A stretch of DNA of 64,000 bases, taken from positions 193,508,369 to 193,572,368 of the forward strand of contig CP136061.1 of assembly GCA_032622095.1 (NCBI GenBank), written 5' to 3'. Origin of the DNA: Siphonodentalium dalli. Lineage: Eukaryota > Mollusca > Scaphopoda > Gadilida > Siphonodentaliidae. Numbering within the stretch: position 1 is the stretch's first letter; every line of letters begins with the position of its first letter. Positions 34,106 through 46,081 of this stretch are shown here, piece after piece. The notes below the pieces were generated by a model. That model was not told the origin of the DNA. It searched no databases and saw only the letters and a list, made by a program, of their open reading frames with translations. The translations under genes were made by a program, and so were the position numbers.

Positions 34106-34430
34106 GATTGATTGATTGTTTATTTGCAAAGCCAACATTTAAGTTGGAACATAGCCAAACATATATATACATATATACAAAGAAACAGTTAATACAAACA
34201 ATTTATACGTTAACAATTATCATTATCATATTTTCGTAACAAATCCACCATAATACAATAACTGTACACAGCACTTATACATAAGATTCATTAACAATTA
34301 CCTTGCATAAGTATGCAATTCCCAATTTATGGATGTGTCTCATCACACACACACACACCCTAACGCACCCCCCCCCCCCCACACACACCCTCACACCCCC
34401 CCCCCCCCCTCACACCCCCCCCCCCCCCCC

Positions 34431-34502
<72 letters not shown>

Positions 34503-35330
34503 CACATACAAACATACATGTATATATATTTCATCTGTGTATATAATATTATATTTAAGAAATCTTTTTCAATGCCAATTTAATAAATATGCTCAGTCTT
34601 TTCAGAACGCTCATGTTTTCAAAAGAAAGTAGTCCATGGAATTTATTTCGGTTTGGTTTATCCCAATAATATTTTGGAATATATAATTCACGTAAGTTTT
34701 TTAGCTCTTTGCATATGATCATAAAATGGTATTCATCACATGGGCTATTGCTGCACAAAACACAGTTTAAATCAGTATTATCTTTTCCTTTCGTCCATCT
34801 ATTCTTTTCAACTGGTAATTTATGGTTTGATGTTCGTATTTTCAGTAAGAAGTTAGATAAATGGGCTGCCAAATATACTAGATATCGATTCATTTTTATC
34901 GAGTCCTTTATGTTGCTGTAGAATATTGCTCTGATAGATGAGGACGACTTCAGACTGTCAAAAAGATTACGTTCATAATTTTCAATCAGTTGACTTTTTA
35001 TGTATCTTAACGCTGTTCTGCTTAGCGATGACTGACTTGACCAAATGTGGTCCATGTTTACTTCGTGAAGAATCCCTTCCACAAAGCTAATCCATTTGAT
35101 CTTGTCTTTTAATACGATATTGTCTTCATGTACATCCCTCAATAAAAGAAATATGTTCTTTGCTAGTTCTCACCCATCATGACTCACTAGCTTTGACCAA
35201 TACGATAGTGCTCTATATTTTATTTCTATTGATATCGGGTGCCTTCCAAGTTCTGCATATACCATAGGTGTACTCGATTTCATGCAACAGAGTGATCTTG
35301 TTCAGAAAATGTATCTTTATCATAATCTAT
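34106..35330 (-). pseudogene. LINE 3' half (RT C-terminus) with 3' tail
   Basis: The minus strand from about 35330 reads KSSTPMVYAELGRHPISIEI...YWSKLVSHDG, a TGA stop, then ELAKNIFLLLRDVHEDN and 195 further codons (to 34555). This is the LINE C-terminal region, with a zinc-knuckle-like CVLC-x5-DEYHFMIIC. The 3' UTR runs left to a tail AATAAACAATCAATCAATC near 34106-34125, which marks the 3' end. A compound microsatellite sits in the UTR. RT catalytic residues lie upstream and are absent. The protein block matches the scrap at 283-590. Confidence 0.88.
34340..34500. repeat. Compound microsatellite (AC)n-(C)n-(TA)n
   Basis: CA repeats alternate with three C runs of 12-17, then about 55 bp of TA. 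Lies within the LINE 3' UTR. Confidence 0.95.
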
Positions 35331-36240
35331 GTCATTTGAACGATCTTGGGAAAATCGGAACCAATACAACAAAAGAACGAATCTGAATGGAAAATTAAAG
35401 AGCAGAACTATCTAAAACATTGCAACATATTAACAGTCCATTCCGCGATTGTGGAGAGCTTGAAACCGTCGAACACTTTTTTTTTTATCTATTTTCCCAA
35501 ATTCGAACGCGAATTGTTTTGCGGATTTACCCGCAAACTTAGATGTGAGTATATTATAAATGCGTCTAGCAAGTTAACACATAGTGGGAATTCAGACACA
35601 TGATGCTGACAAACGCATCGAAACTCATGCTGGTACACTTCTACGTCTACTAAAATCATTTTAATTCGTGGAGGTCTGTTAATCGTTGATTTCGTGGTTT
35701 TCCTCAACCACGAAATCAACAACCAACGAAATAATTGACTCTTGAGTTGAATGAGCAAAAAACCATATACGAGATGGAAATCAAGATCGGGCATTATGTC
35801 TGTTTTCGACATGTCTCAAAATGTATGCAGATAAACACATAAAACGAGATGAAACGTAATCTTTTTCAATATAATATAATTCTTTCATCGAATACAAAAT
35901 TGATATGCTACATCATCTGATCTCGCTATGATAGTTTGTATAACAATACTCAATAAATTGGTTTCATTAAAAGGCTATTGGTTTGCGTGCAACCACGTGC
36001 AGTCTACATAAGACAATAAGTACCTACTTGGCCAAAGTTTGAAATGAAGCTGTTAGCTATTATGGTAATGATTGCTTGGTGTGTGAGGAATACTTTGGGG
36101 TCTAATGTCTCAATAGTACACACAGCAAAGCTGCTATTGTAGGACCTGTTGATGTACATACAAATGATATCTGATCCACGAATTCATGTACCGACGAAAA
36201 AGACTTTTGATGACAAACCACGAAAATTGATTCCAACGAA
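35331..36240. other. No gene; one perfect hairpin
   Basis: Contains a hairpin TTGATTTCGTGGTT / AACCACGAAATCAA at about 35682-35716, and GAAACCACGAAA-like relatives near 36215. No coding signal. Confidence 0.45.
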
Positions 36241-36259
36241 ATCAAAGCCAATCGCAGTA

Positions 36260-36365
36260 TATGCGTACACAGATTTATCAGACTTCAAGCTATATAGTCC
36301 AAATTACGATGGTGATATCCGCGTCTTAACCACCTCGGCAACGGGGGACATCCTTCGACGATACA
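36260..36365 (-). repeat. tRNA-derived half-SINE
   Basis: Minus strand ATGTCCCCCGTTGCCGAGGT, then GGTTAAGACGCGG, resembles the 5' half and A box of a leucine/serine tRNA. No B box follows. Related to the SINE at 21060-21235. Confidence 0.45.
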
Positions 36366-36369
36366 CTTA

Positions 36370-36480
36370 TGTAGAACAAATGTGTATAAATTCTACACAA
36401 TATGTTTTAATTTAGATCAGTAACAAAATTGTGTAGACATGACACATGACATGTGTCGGTGGAATTTTCTCAACATTGAA
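36370..36480 (+). repeat. Dispersed repeat R3
   Basis: AAATTCTACACAATATGTTT...AAATTGTGTAGA...TGTGTCGGT matches 38775-38870 in reverse complement. Confidence 0.65.
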
Positions 36481-36481
36481 T

Positions 36482-36752
36482 ATGAGTGAATATGTGAGTG
36501 TGTTATAGTTAGTAAATGAGATATATTCTATTTGAGACACAAACCTCGTAAAAGCTATATTAAAAATTTGGCAGCAGTTTTAACACTTTGCGCTACACAA
36601 TTATGTGCTTTTCAGTTTTGACACAAAGTATATATAACAAATTTACAACTGCTGCCATTGTTTGTTCTGTGGTGGCTTTTGCGAGTTTTGTGTCTCCAAT
36701 AGAGCACATCTCATCTAATAAATATGATACACTCACATAGTCACTCACTTAC
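36482..36752. mobile_element. Fold-back MITE-like palindrome
   Basis: The left arm (GTGAGTGTGTTATAG...GAGACACAAACCTCGTAAAAGC) is complementary to the right arm (GCGAGTTTTGTGTCTCCAAT...CACTCACATAGTCACTCAC). The inner parts GGCAGCAGTTTTAA and AACTGCTGCC also pair. Arms are about 100 bp and imperfect; non-coding. Confidence 0.75.
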
Positions 36753-36904
36753 GCCACCGGTGTAATATGTTTTGGACATTTGATTTACGCGTGGACCAAT
36801 GGGCGAATGCATTATGGGTGATTAGGTGTTCTCGTACTTGAGTAAACCGTACCGATAGAGTCACGATAGTCCGACACAGATTAGCACATGTATTTACGCC
36901 ACCG

Positions 36905-37660
36905 GTGTAATTGGGGGCATGTCGCTATTCTGAATGTTCGCTATTCCGAAGGATCACTATTCCGAAGGTTTGCTATTCCGAAGGTTCTCTATTCCGAAGG
37001 TTTTTGTTATTTTAAGGTTAATTCTATATTCTAAAGTATTGAGAGGGTTCATTATCACGAAGATTCTTTTTATGAAGGAAATAACTTAAAACATTAAATG
37101 TGATTTTGTTTTGCCGGTTTTCGCGGGTTTTCTTGAGATTTAATGTTATTACGTGGGCCCATACCTTTGAATTCTTGGCATATAATATGAATGTTGCGGT
37201 ATATATGGACCCTCCTGCATTGAGACATGACACAGGTACAGTTGACTTGAGTTTTGTTCTGCGCGGGCTCCAATTTGGGGTTCAATATTTTAAGGGCCAA
37301 TTTTTGAAATTTATGGTCCCATACCTTTGAACTCTGGGCATATAATATGCATATTGGGGGCATGTCTCTATTCCGAAGGTTCGCTATCCCGAAGATCCAC
37401 TATTCCGAAGGTTCTCTATTCTGAATGTTCGCTATTCCGAAGGTTCACTATTCCGAAGGTTCGCTATTCCGAAGGTTCTCTATTCCGAAGGTTTTTGTTA
37501 TTTTAAGGTTAATTCTATATTCTAAAGTATTGAGTAAGTTCATTATCACGAAGATTCTTTTTATGAAGGAAATAACTTAAAACATTAAATGTGATTTTGT
37601 TTTGTTTTCGCGGGTTTTCTTGAGATATAATGTCATTACGTATGACCTTATTTCTCAATA
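36905..37660. repeat. 16-bp minisatellites inside a duplicated 0.3-kb segment
   Basis: A 16-bp unit TTCGCTATTCCGAAGG is repeated about five times at 36915-37005 and about nine times at 37355-37495. Each array leads into the same sequence (TTTTTGTTATTTTAAGGTTA...GATTCTTTTTATGAAGGAAA), so a larger segment was duplicated about 0.48 kb apart while the minisatellite copy number changed. Confidence 0.9.
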
Positions 37661-37900
37661 TATATTCACGCCACGCAGCCCACACAATGACTATGTTTCC
37701 ATGCGATTTAATGTCATTACGTGTGACGTAATATCTCAATAATCTCAGAGGCAAGAATACGCCAGCTAAAGGCGGATTATAACAGAGGGGCTATAACGCT
37801 TAATCAATACTGGAGGCTATAACAAACTGCGTAGCAGAATATCGCTGAATAGATGAGTATGAGATGAACCTAACTGCAATTGTGACTTTGTATTGACTTT

Positions 37901-38015
37901 AAAGGCCCATTTAATTTTCGAGTCATCGATTTTTTTATAGTATATACGGTTTTAATAACAATTTATGCCATAAAATTTGAATAAAATATTATAATTCAGC
38001 ACCATTTGAAACGCA
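37901..38015 (+). repeat. AAAGGCCCATTTAATTTTCGAGTC dispersed repeat
   Basis: Shares AAAGGCCCATT(T/C)AATTTT, GGTTTAATAACAAT and ATATTATAATTCA strings with 40113-40240 and, inverted, with 33250-33345. Confidence 0.7.
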
Positions 38016-38139
38016 GAATAATTCTATCTCCTAGTTTGAAATACCCTGAAACACCTTGAAAAAACCGCGTCAAGTCGTGCGTCGTATAACTAGCAACTAG
38101 CAATTAGCAACTAGCATGTCCCCTTCGGCTTTCCATATA

Positions 38140-38572
38140 TTTTGACAAAATTTGATACTTATGGGTACTTGTGTCCGGAAATTGTTTTGGGCGGATCAAA
38201 TCGTGCCCCCGACCTGACCTTGACCTTAAAAATTGTCAATTCAAGGTCATATCGGGTAAAACGGACGGATTTCGACGAAATTTGATACCTAGGAGTACCT
38301 TTGTCCGGGGAGTGTTTTGGACGGTCAAATCGTGACCCCGACTTGACCTTGACCTTTAAAACAGTCAATTCAAGGTCAATTTGGGTAAAACTGACGGATT
38401 TCGACGAAATTTTATACCTAGGGATACTTTTGTCCGGGGAGTGTTTTGGACGGGTCAAATCATGACCCCGACCTGACCTTGACTTTCAAAATTGTCAATT
38501 CAAGGTCAAATCGCGCCTTTCGCCGGAAATAAGATGGGAAACAGCCCGGACGAAGTCGGGCCCATCAGCTAG
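38140..38572 (+). mobile_element. Helitron-like family E, 3' end
   Basis: On the plus strand the element ends with hairpin CCCGGACGAAGTCGGG, spacer CCATCAG and CTAG at 38569-38572, followed by T. The interior holds three tandem units of about 125 bp containing GACCTTGACCTT, AATTCAAGGTCA and TTTGTCCGGGGAGTGTTTTG. No 5' TC terminus is visible, so the copy is 5'-truncated. Just left is an ACTAGCAACTAGCA mini-repeat (about 38090-38116). Confidence 0.8.
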
Positions 38573-38689
38573 TGTAATAAAGAAGACAGTTTGAAAAATG
38601 TAATTTATAACACGAGAAACGGGAAAACTTGATATATGGAAGTATGCAAATTTCCCACATGGAATTTGAAAGCTAGTTTATATTATAAT

Positions 38690-38870
38690 TTATATTATAA
38701 TTTATATTTATGGCTACTAATATGATCTTGGTGGCGTTACCATTTCTGACTATGGTTTTCTTGTATTCAATGTTGAGGAAATTCAACCGACACATATATG
38801 TCATTTCTACACAATTTGGTCTAAGATCAAATTAAAAAACATATTGTGTAGAATTTATAGTGTAGTTGAG
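38690..38870 (-). repeat. Dispersed repeats R2 and R3, adjacent inverted copies
   Basis: 38690-38780 matches 27160-27310 and 38775-38870 matches 36370-36480, both in reverse complement. R2 and R3 are therefore probably parts of one longer element. Confidence 0.6.
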
Positions 38871-40112
38871 CTTCCTATCAGTATGAACACGCCATGGGTT
38901 CGACGCATGCGCAGATCGTGATGACCCATAGTTTACGGGCGTATTGCAACAACCGTTGCATTGTTAAATTGTTTCACGTAAACAATAATTTATTCTCAAT
39001 TAGGCACATAAAGTTAATCACATGCAATGTGCATGTAGACTTTGTTTTATTAGCATATAACAAATACAGAGAAATTGGATCCGGTTTATTTTGGCCACTT
39101 TGTTTCAAATGAATGAATTGTATATTCCGCAATCATCGGTGATCCGATCCGTGGCCGATTGCTGCAGGTCCATTTGACACCTTCCACACTCTCCTATATA
39201 TAGACTACGAAGTCGATAGCCATATAATATATATCCATAATTATCTGCAAAACTCATGTCCGAGTTTCAAGCTTGATCTGCACGAGTTCATGCAGGGACA
39301 TCTCTATGTGCCATTTTGATACGAAATGATCTTTTCACGTATATTACGAAGCAAGGACACCTTATATACTTGTGTATGGTGTATTCGAATCCTGGTTATT
39401 CTGTGGTCGCGAATTTACAGCTGACAACGAAGACGTGACCCCGTTTCATGATTCGTATACCAGAGTACAAGTCAGGAAGAAAGTATTCTATAGATAGGGT
39501 CTACATTCTCACTTTCTGGGGAATGACAATCCAGACCCGACAACACGTTTAGAATCAGAATGTATTTTCTCCAATCGCCGGACGTGTCCGCTATGATATG
39601 GATACACAATAAATACATCCTTCATATGTAAACCATAAATACATGTTTCAAAAATCATTCTTTGTATATATGTTTCTGGCTTGTTCTTGTGTATTCGATT
39701 GACCCAGACCATTTCCACAACCTGTTCGATATATAATCGGTCTTGGTGGTCTACTTTCGCGACCACATTCGGATAAATGTGAAATTTATTAGCATTTTTG
39801 TCTGTTATGAGATGTATATATTCCATTTTCGTGCGGTGATGGACTCGAATACACCCCCACCGAGCGAGTGCCTCGATCATACCGATATATCGATTTTCAT
39901 GTAAGTGTCTTCATTTTGTCAGATGTTCCCAATACCTGTGACAAAATCAATTGCGTACTTATTCTTATCGGCATCGACTTGTTGCACCAACATCAAAACT
40001 GATTTAGCTGGAAGGTTATTTTATGCGTACATCCGTAGAGGTGTATTTGAATCTACATTCTCTAATTTTAGCGAACGGCAGACATCCAAGGCGTGATCTA
40101 TATGCTATCCTT
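38871..40112. other. No recognised gene; one 123-codon minus frame
   Basis: The minus frame 39509-39880 starts MIEALARWGCIRVHHRTK. It has no domain I know, no splice or regulatory context, and its composition is like surrounding non-coding DNA. Kept only as an unlikely hypothetical. Confidence 0.35.
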
Positions 40113-40240
40113 AAAGGCCCATTCAATTTTGAGTCAGCGATTATTTTTGTATGTCCTTATTATACGGGTTTAATAACAATCTATGACATAATTAAAATTT
40201 GATTGAAATACTATAATTCATAACCATTTGGAACGTCTGT
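40113..40240 (+). repeat. AAAGGCCCATTCAATTTTGAGTC dispersed repeat
   Basis: Longest copy of the family also at 20973, 33250 (inverted) and 37901. Confidence 0.7.
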
Positions 40241-41204
40241 GTCTCAGAAGGTGCCCATATGGTAATAGAAAATAGCTGAAATCATAGAAACATTACCCCC
40301 GTTCCGCTTCCAGAATACTACTTAATTCAAACTAAGATATATTCCTCTTCAATTGAAGATAATAGACTTTGCAATACAGTCCATATGAAACTTAAGCACA
40401 TAAAACATGTCGGTATTTCAACAAAAACAGCATGCTCACATTTTATTACACCGGATAAGTTGATAATTACAATGTTTTGGAGCTACTTCTTTCAAATGGT
40501 ATATAATATGGCATATATCTCAACATTTCCAAAGGAAACTACTCGTCCATGAGCATTTCAGTAGTAAAGAAAGCGTTAAACCAATTAAGGGACCTTTTGG
40601 ATTTCTCACATATAGGTGTTTCGTGCATGTGATGATCTATTTTGAAACACGAAACGTGAGAACGCAAGAGGATGACAAGTCGTTTTAAATGTACATCGTG
40701 GAAACTCACCTATCCCCAACAATATACCTTTATTTTACAATTAGGTTAAAATCTTCGCTCTATATTGACATGTTCATTCGCGCGTGTGCATACAACCCTT
40801 TAATCCCGGACAGCAATTAACGTCATATATAATAGGTTTTAGTATTAATAAAATGTAACGAATTCTTCACCCACCCAAATTCCCGACGTTTCACAGCTTG
40901 AAAAAGTGGCAAACATTTATGAAAGGTATTTTAACATTAAATTATTGTAAACAATATACACATGCCAAACATCACTGTGCGTATAACTACGAGACACCAG
41001 TTTGTTTCATATAGGTGTCTATGTATACACAACACAAAGAGACGGATGTATCGCCATAGGAAGCTGAACAACGAGAGTTGACAATGACGAGGGAGACACA
41101 TTGACGCTCCCTGCCACGATGTGTCCCTTTATTTTCTCTTTCACGGTGTAGTCGTCACTAGTGAAACTGTGTTGAATTGAATGTTAGCGTGGCTTTATGT
41201 GGCT
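40241..41204. other. No recognisable feature
   Basis: AT-rich, no coding signal. Confidence 0.45.
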
Positions 41205-41530
41205 ATGGTGACGATGGTGATGATGATTACTATATTAGACTACTGATGATGACGATGCAGACAAATTATGATGATATGCCTATATATATTTAGAGTACTT
41301 ACGCTGATGATAATAATGATGGTGATCATGCTGCTGATGATGATGACGATGATAATGACGACGATGATGCTAATGATGATGTTGATGATGCTGATGATAA
41401 AGATGATGATGATTATAATGATGATAAAGATGATGATGATTATGATGACGTAGACGATGACGACACTGATGACGATGATAGAACCAATGGGGATGACGAC
41501 GACGACGATGATGATGATGATGGTACTGGT
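41205..41530. repeat. (GAT)n imperfect microsatellite
   Basis: About 320 bp of GATGAT repeats with AAT/GAC interruptions. The methionine-rich 61-codon frame here is microsatellite translation. Confidence 0.95.
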
Positions 41531-41649
41531 GATATTGCACGTGATGTTTATATTTGTTGTTGTTTGCTGTATATTGAATGTAGTATAGTCATTGAATGTA
41601 GTATCTAATTCTCATGTTGCACATATTGTGTCTCATTAATAAACCATTA

Positions 41650-41960
41650 CATTTTAGAGGTACGCATCTTAAAGATACACAGACCGCATTAACGCTCATC
41701 AATCAATTTTTATTTGGCATCAGGGGTAAACAATATTTTATTCGAGTCGAGGAACCAACCCATCAAAGCTCAGAGTTATCAGATATCGATTTTTGAAATC
41801 TGTTAATTTTTCACCACCTGGAATATTTGGCGACCTAGCAAATATTCGAAGGAGCCGACCGACATACTCTCGATACCAAATTGCGTCGAACAAAATGTTG
41901 ATATATATAACACGTTTTGAATTTTTTTTACAAGTTGCGTCTACACAGAAATTGATGCAA
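41650..41960 (+). repeat. Interspersed repeat U, copy 1
   Basis: Contains GAGTCGAGGAACC, ATCAAAGCTCAGAGTTATCA, CACCACCTGGAATATTTGGC and CAAATTGCGTCGAACAAAAT, shared with 51362-51795 and 52140-53165. Confidence 0.8.
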
Positions 41961-44020
41961 GTTTATGTCAGCGCGCGACGCCATGTGACGTAATTTCGAC
42001 CAACCAACGTCATGCATTCATGTTCCACAACGCGAATGAATATGAGAGCGTAAATATATAAACAAAATAATATAAAAAAGTTATCCCCTGTGCACAAATT
42101 TCAATTTAAATGATGGTTAGAAATGAAAACTATCGGAACAATTTCAATCTATTTTTTTGGGTATGAATTTAGAAATTTAAAGCTGATGTTGAATTTTTTT
42201 TTACCAATTATTTTGACCCAACCCCCTCTCGCCATTCGTTACATCCAATTATATACTTTTCGAAGTGAATGCGAGAAACCGCACCACGAGTATAAATGGG
42301 CTAAAATTACCATGAAATGCGGTTAAAAATTGCAGGTCAATGTCCATGCGCATTAATGTATTCGAGTTATTTTGTATAAGCAACGAACAGTACTCATATG
42401 GACATAGGGAAACAAGGACTACATTTATAATATATTTCTCCCGGGCAAATATATAACAAATAATATCAAAGAAATGAGCGCCTTTTAACAAAACGTTTCA
42501 CAAAGTTTCTAAATCAAACGCATATATGACAAATTAGGATAAGACAGAAACATCTCCGTATAAGCTAACGAGCAAAAAGTACTCGCTATCACATGCACAA
42601 CTGCTCCGCCATATACCCTTGAAAATTATATATTATACACGCATGTTTTAAAATGAGGAATGTGTGTTGTTTTCACCATGGACACACTTTGCGATTTCGA
42701 TAGAGTCTGATAGAGCAATTGATAAGTTAACTGATTTTTTTTAGGCTTGGGGTTTTGAGTTGCTTTAAGGATCAATGAACCACAAATAAAACCATGAAAT
42801 TTTGAAAATTATTTTTCCAGATTTCTGCAGGATTTCTGTGGTAATTTTGTATTGTGAATTATTTATTTTGGTCAATGGCTTCATTCAGCAATGCAAACAT
42901 TTTGTACATTAAATACCATCACAGCAGACCTACATCATACCATAACTGTATCAGCATTTGGTTGCGATGATGGTTGTTTATATTTAAAATGGTTTAGTTT
43001 AAAGCCACTTGGCGGTTTGCGCGCCAAAATAAAACCTAATAATATATTCGTTTTTTTGAATTTTTCTCGGTATCAAAATAGTCGATAAATACTTGAACTG
43101 CCTATCTACGACCATTAACTACCTATTTGCGACCATTATATGTTCCAGACTGATGCGTTGCAGTCATACAAAATACAACGTTGAACACGATGTTTGAGCA
43201 CCAAGAACAATGAAATAACAGCCATTTGCACGGCATGGAACAGAAAAGAGTGTTATCTTTAAAAATAAAGAGCGTTTATTTCACTTCTGGGCGAAAAACA
43301 GCTGGAAAAGGGCTGTGACCATGGAAGGTATTTTTCAGAGGATATGACGCCGGAATAGTAATATAGTGCGTGAATCTTTCAACCAATCTTGTACCTCCTT
43401 CCAAATTACGTAAACATAAATTGGAAGCTGGAATGAGCCATGTCCGTTTATACTCAGGAGCCCTACTATTTTAGCTCAGTTTTATATTCGCATACCAATG
43501 CGCGAAAAATAGTACCGCGCGAATTTAAATGAAATGTAAAGAAAGGTTAAGATGACGATAAATTTACGTGACACTTTCCACAAAGTTCTACAATGTACCC
43601 CATTGTGTAATTCATGCTCGAAATAGAAAATTATGTAAAGAATTCCGGTTAAAGCTATACATCTATATTGACGGTGAATTATGTGGGCAGCTGTAACTTA
43701 TTCAAGAAGCATATTCCAGCACGTACATAAAGTACAATGGGAAATACCACGGGTGGTTTATATCCACAGTGAAAAATTAGAAAATTACGCGGAGTATACA
43801 TTAGCAATTTGATCGATGTATATATAAGGCTACTACATCGGTATGAAATTACTATGAATTAAGATTGATTAAACGGACCGGTTTATGGCTTGTTCGAACA
43901 CCAAAATTATGTAAACGTAATTGGTAAGAGGTGTATGAAAACATACTTATACGCTGAAGATTTCAGAACAAACTCGTCAATGTGCTGAAATATTGTTCTG
44001 TCTCTTATCTTTTCGCTAAA
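41961..44020. other. No recognisable gene or element
   Basis: AT-rich sequence with short chance frames only. Confidence 0.45.
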
Positions 44021-44024
44021 CTTA

Positions 44025-44304
44025 TATACTCAACGGAATATATGCAACAAATGAATTTGAGCCAGGCATGAGTAAAAAATAAACTCATGTGCTCTATACA
44101 ACCAACGTGGTAATTATAATGAAAACGAATTAATGACTCGAGCCATAAACTCATTTTCATTACAATTACCATGCTGTTTTATAATTACCATGCTGTTTTA
44201 TAATTACCATGCTGTTTTACATCGTTCAGAAAGTAAATGAAAGTATTTTGCACTCACCCATGGCTCAAATTCATTCATTTGTTGCATATATTCTGCTGAG
44301 TATA
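44025..44304. mobile_element. Palindromic MITE abutting the duplicated unit
   Basis: Ends TATACTCA...TGAGTATA. The arms share AATATATGCAACAAATGAAT and TTTGAGCCA(G/T)G in inverted orientation. An inner palindrome is centred on CTCGAG (GGTAATTATAATGAAAACGA / ATTTTCATTACAATTACC), followed by three copies of the 20-bp CCATGCTGTTTTATAATTA. About 280 bp, non-coding. Its right end coincides with the start of the 1.2-kb tandem duplication. Confidence 0.8.
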
Positions 44305-45513
44305 ACATGAGATGGTCCCATACATGGCCGGATTTAGTGTACAGTCCCACTTTAAGATATCGCAAAATACATTTTCTGGACAGTCGTGCATTATTCCGCT
44401 TCCGATTCCAGAACTTCAATGAATACAAATGGCAAAACCAAGTGTTTGGACCCCGAATATCGTGTTCGAAGTGGTATTTTGTATGATTTCAATGCGTCTT
44501 TATGTGACACTAGCAGGGTTACCCGGCGTTTCCCCAAGTTAAAGTGGTGTGAAGCATGCTGTTGTGGACATTAGATACATTTGTTGGAAATCAAGAATAC
44601 TCTTGTTCAAAGTGTAGCACGTATTCTCATAAAAGTGTATATCCAAATGGCATCACAAAACGTCATTCATATACATGGATTACAAGTAGTGGCTCACCTT
44701 GTCGGAGTGATTCTCATTTTGTTTATCGCGATTAATTCGTCTCACCAATAAAGATGTATTTGTTTATTTGCAAATGCGCGTACTTTAGACGTTATCATAT
44801 TTAAATCGTACAGTCGACGTGGTTAGAGTGGACGTTTTTTTGTTTTTTTGTTTTTGTTTAAAAAAAAAAATGTTTTATTGGGATCAAAACATGAACTTCA
44901 TAAACATATTAATTCGTAAAAATAAAAGACGACAATTTGGTTTTACATAGAGATGTATAAATCAATCCTGTGGATTAGACTAAGATTTTGAGGACACTTG
45001 GTCATATCGCCATGAAGATACAGATGTTTTAAATAAATAGCCATTTGTTCCTCTGTTCGTGGTGCTATACTGACTATTTATTCTCAGTTTAAAGAAATGT
45101 TGTTATATAACAGCTATACATGTGTTTATGTTAGGCTAGAATATGTTAAAAAAAGAAAAGAAATAATCTGTATAGGGCAGATGTATACCCTTGAACGATG
45201 CCAGTATTGGATGATCCAGAGAAGTCCTGTCCTGCTTATTGTGTTTTCTTTTATCTCAGAATAAACTATATTTGACTGCACGCTGTGACCATTATTTTCG
45301 AACAGGCCATCTATACATTTCCATCTCTCTTGACAAATTGTATCTTTTCTTGTGGAAAATATCTTGAATGGACCAGACTCAATTGTGTTATAATACATGT
45401 GCAATTCTAATATGCCATCCTCTGACTGTTCAATGTCCCTCATTTTGCAAGATATAATTATGTATCTCTTAAATACAATAATAAATGTACCTTTAATGTT
45501 TTCTTCTGTTTCG
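44301..45513. repeat. 1213-bp tandem duplication, unit 1
   Basis: Starts TATAACATGAGATGG. Unit 2 begins with the same bases 1213 bp later. I count about seven substitutions plus changes in a T-rich tract, so identity is above 99%. Confidence 0.95.
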
Positions 45514-45700
45514 TATAACATGAGATGGTCCCATACATGGCCGGATTTAGTGTACAGTCCCACTTTAAGATATCGCAAAATACATTTTCCGGACAGTCGT
45601 GCATTATTCCGCTTCCGATTCCAGAACTTCAATGAATACAAATGGCAAAACCAAGTGTTTGGACCCCGAATATCGTGTTCGAAGTGGTATTTTGTATGAT
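45126..45700 (-). CDS. Hypothetical frame spanning the duplication junction
   Basis: The minus strand is open from about 45690 (KYHFEHDIRGPNTWFCHLYS...) through the first ATG at 45641 to a stop at 45126 (171 codons from the ATG). Codons before LMLY lie in unit 2 and those from ETEENIKG on lie in unit 1, so the frame crosses the unit boundary uninterrupted. In copy 1 the left part (44204-44428) runs into the adjacent MITE after LMLY. In copy 2 the right part survives at 46338-46655 with two amino-acid changes. Downstream is CCAATAAAAC followed by an A-rich tract (44838-44880, read on the minus strand), which looks like a polyadenylation end. I recognise no domain. It may be a real gene unit from a larger head-to-tail array, or an accident of duplication. 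Confidence 0.35.
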
Positions 45701-46047
45701 TTCAATGCGTCTTTATGTGACACTAGCAGGGTTACCCGGCGTTTCCCCAAGTTAAAGTGATGTGAAGCATGCTGTTGTGGACATTAGATACATTTGTTGG
45801 AAATCAAGAATACTCTTGTTCAAAGTGTAGCACGTATTCTCATAAAAGTGTATATCCAAATGGCATCACAAAACGTCATTCATATACATGGATTACAAGT
45901 AGTGGCTCACCTTGTCGGAGTGATTCTCATGTTGTTTATCGCGATTAATTCGTCTCACCAATAAAGATGTATTTGTTTATTTGCAAATGCGCGTACTTTA
46001 GACGTTATCATATTTAAATCGTACAGTCGACGTGGTTAGAGTGGACG

Positions 46048-46081
<34 letters not shown>

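Noticed and set aside
34303-34632. 109-codon frame rich in His/Thr/Pro and Ile/Tyr
   Set aside because: It translates (CA)n, (C)n and (TA)n microsatellites within a LINE 3' UTR.
39509-39880. 123-codon minus-strand frame as a gene
   Set aside because: No domain, no splice or polyadenylation context and composition like the surrounding AT-rich DNA; mentioned only as an unlikely hypothetical.
41268-41453. Methionine-rich 61-codon frame
   Set aside because: It is translation of a GAT microsatellite.
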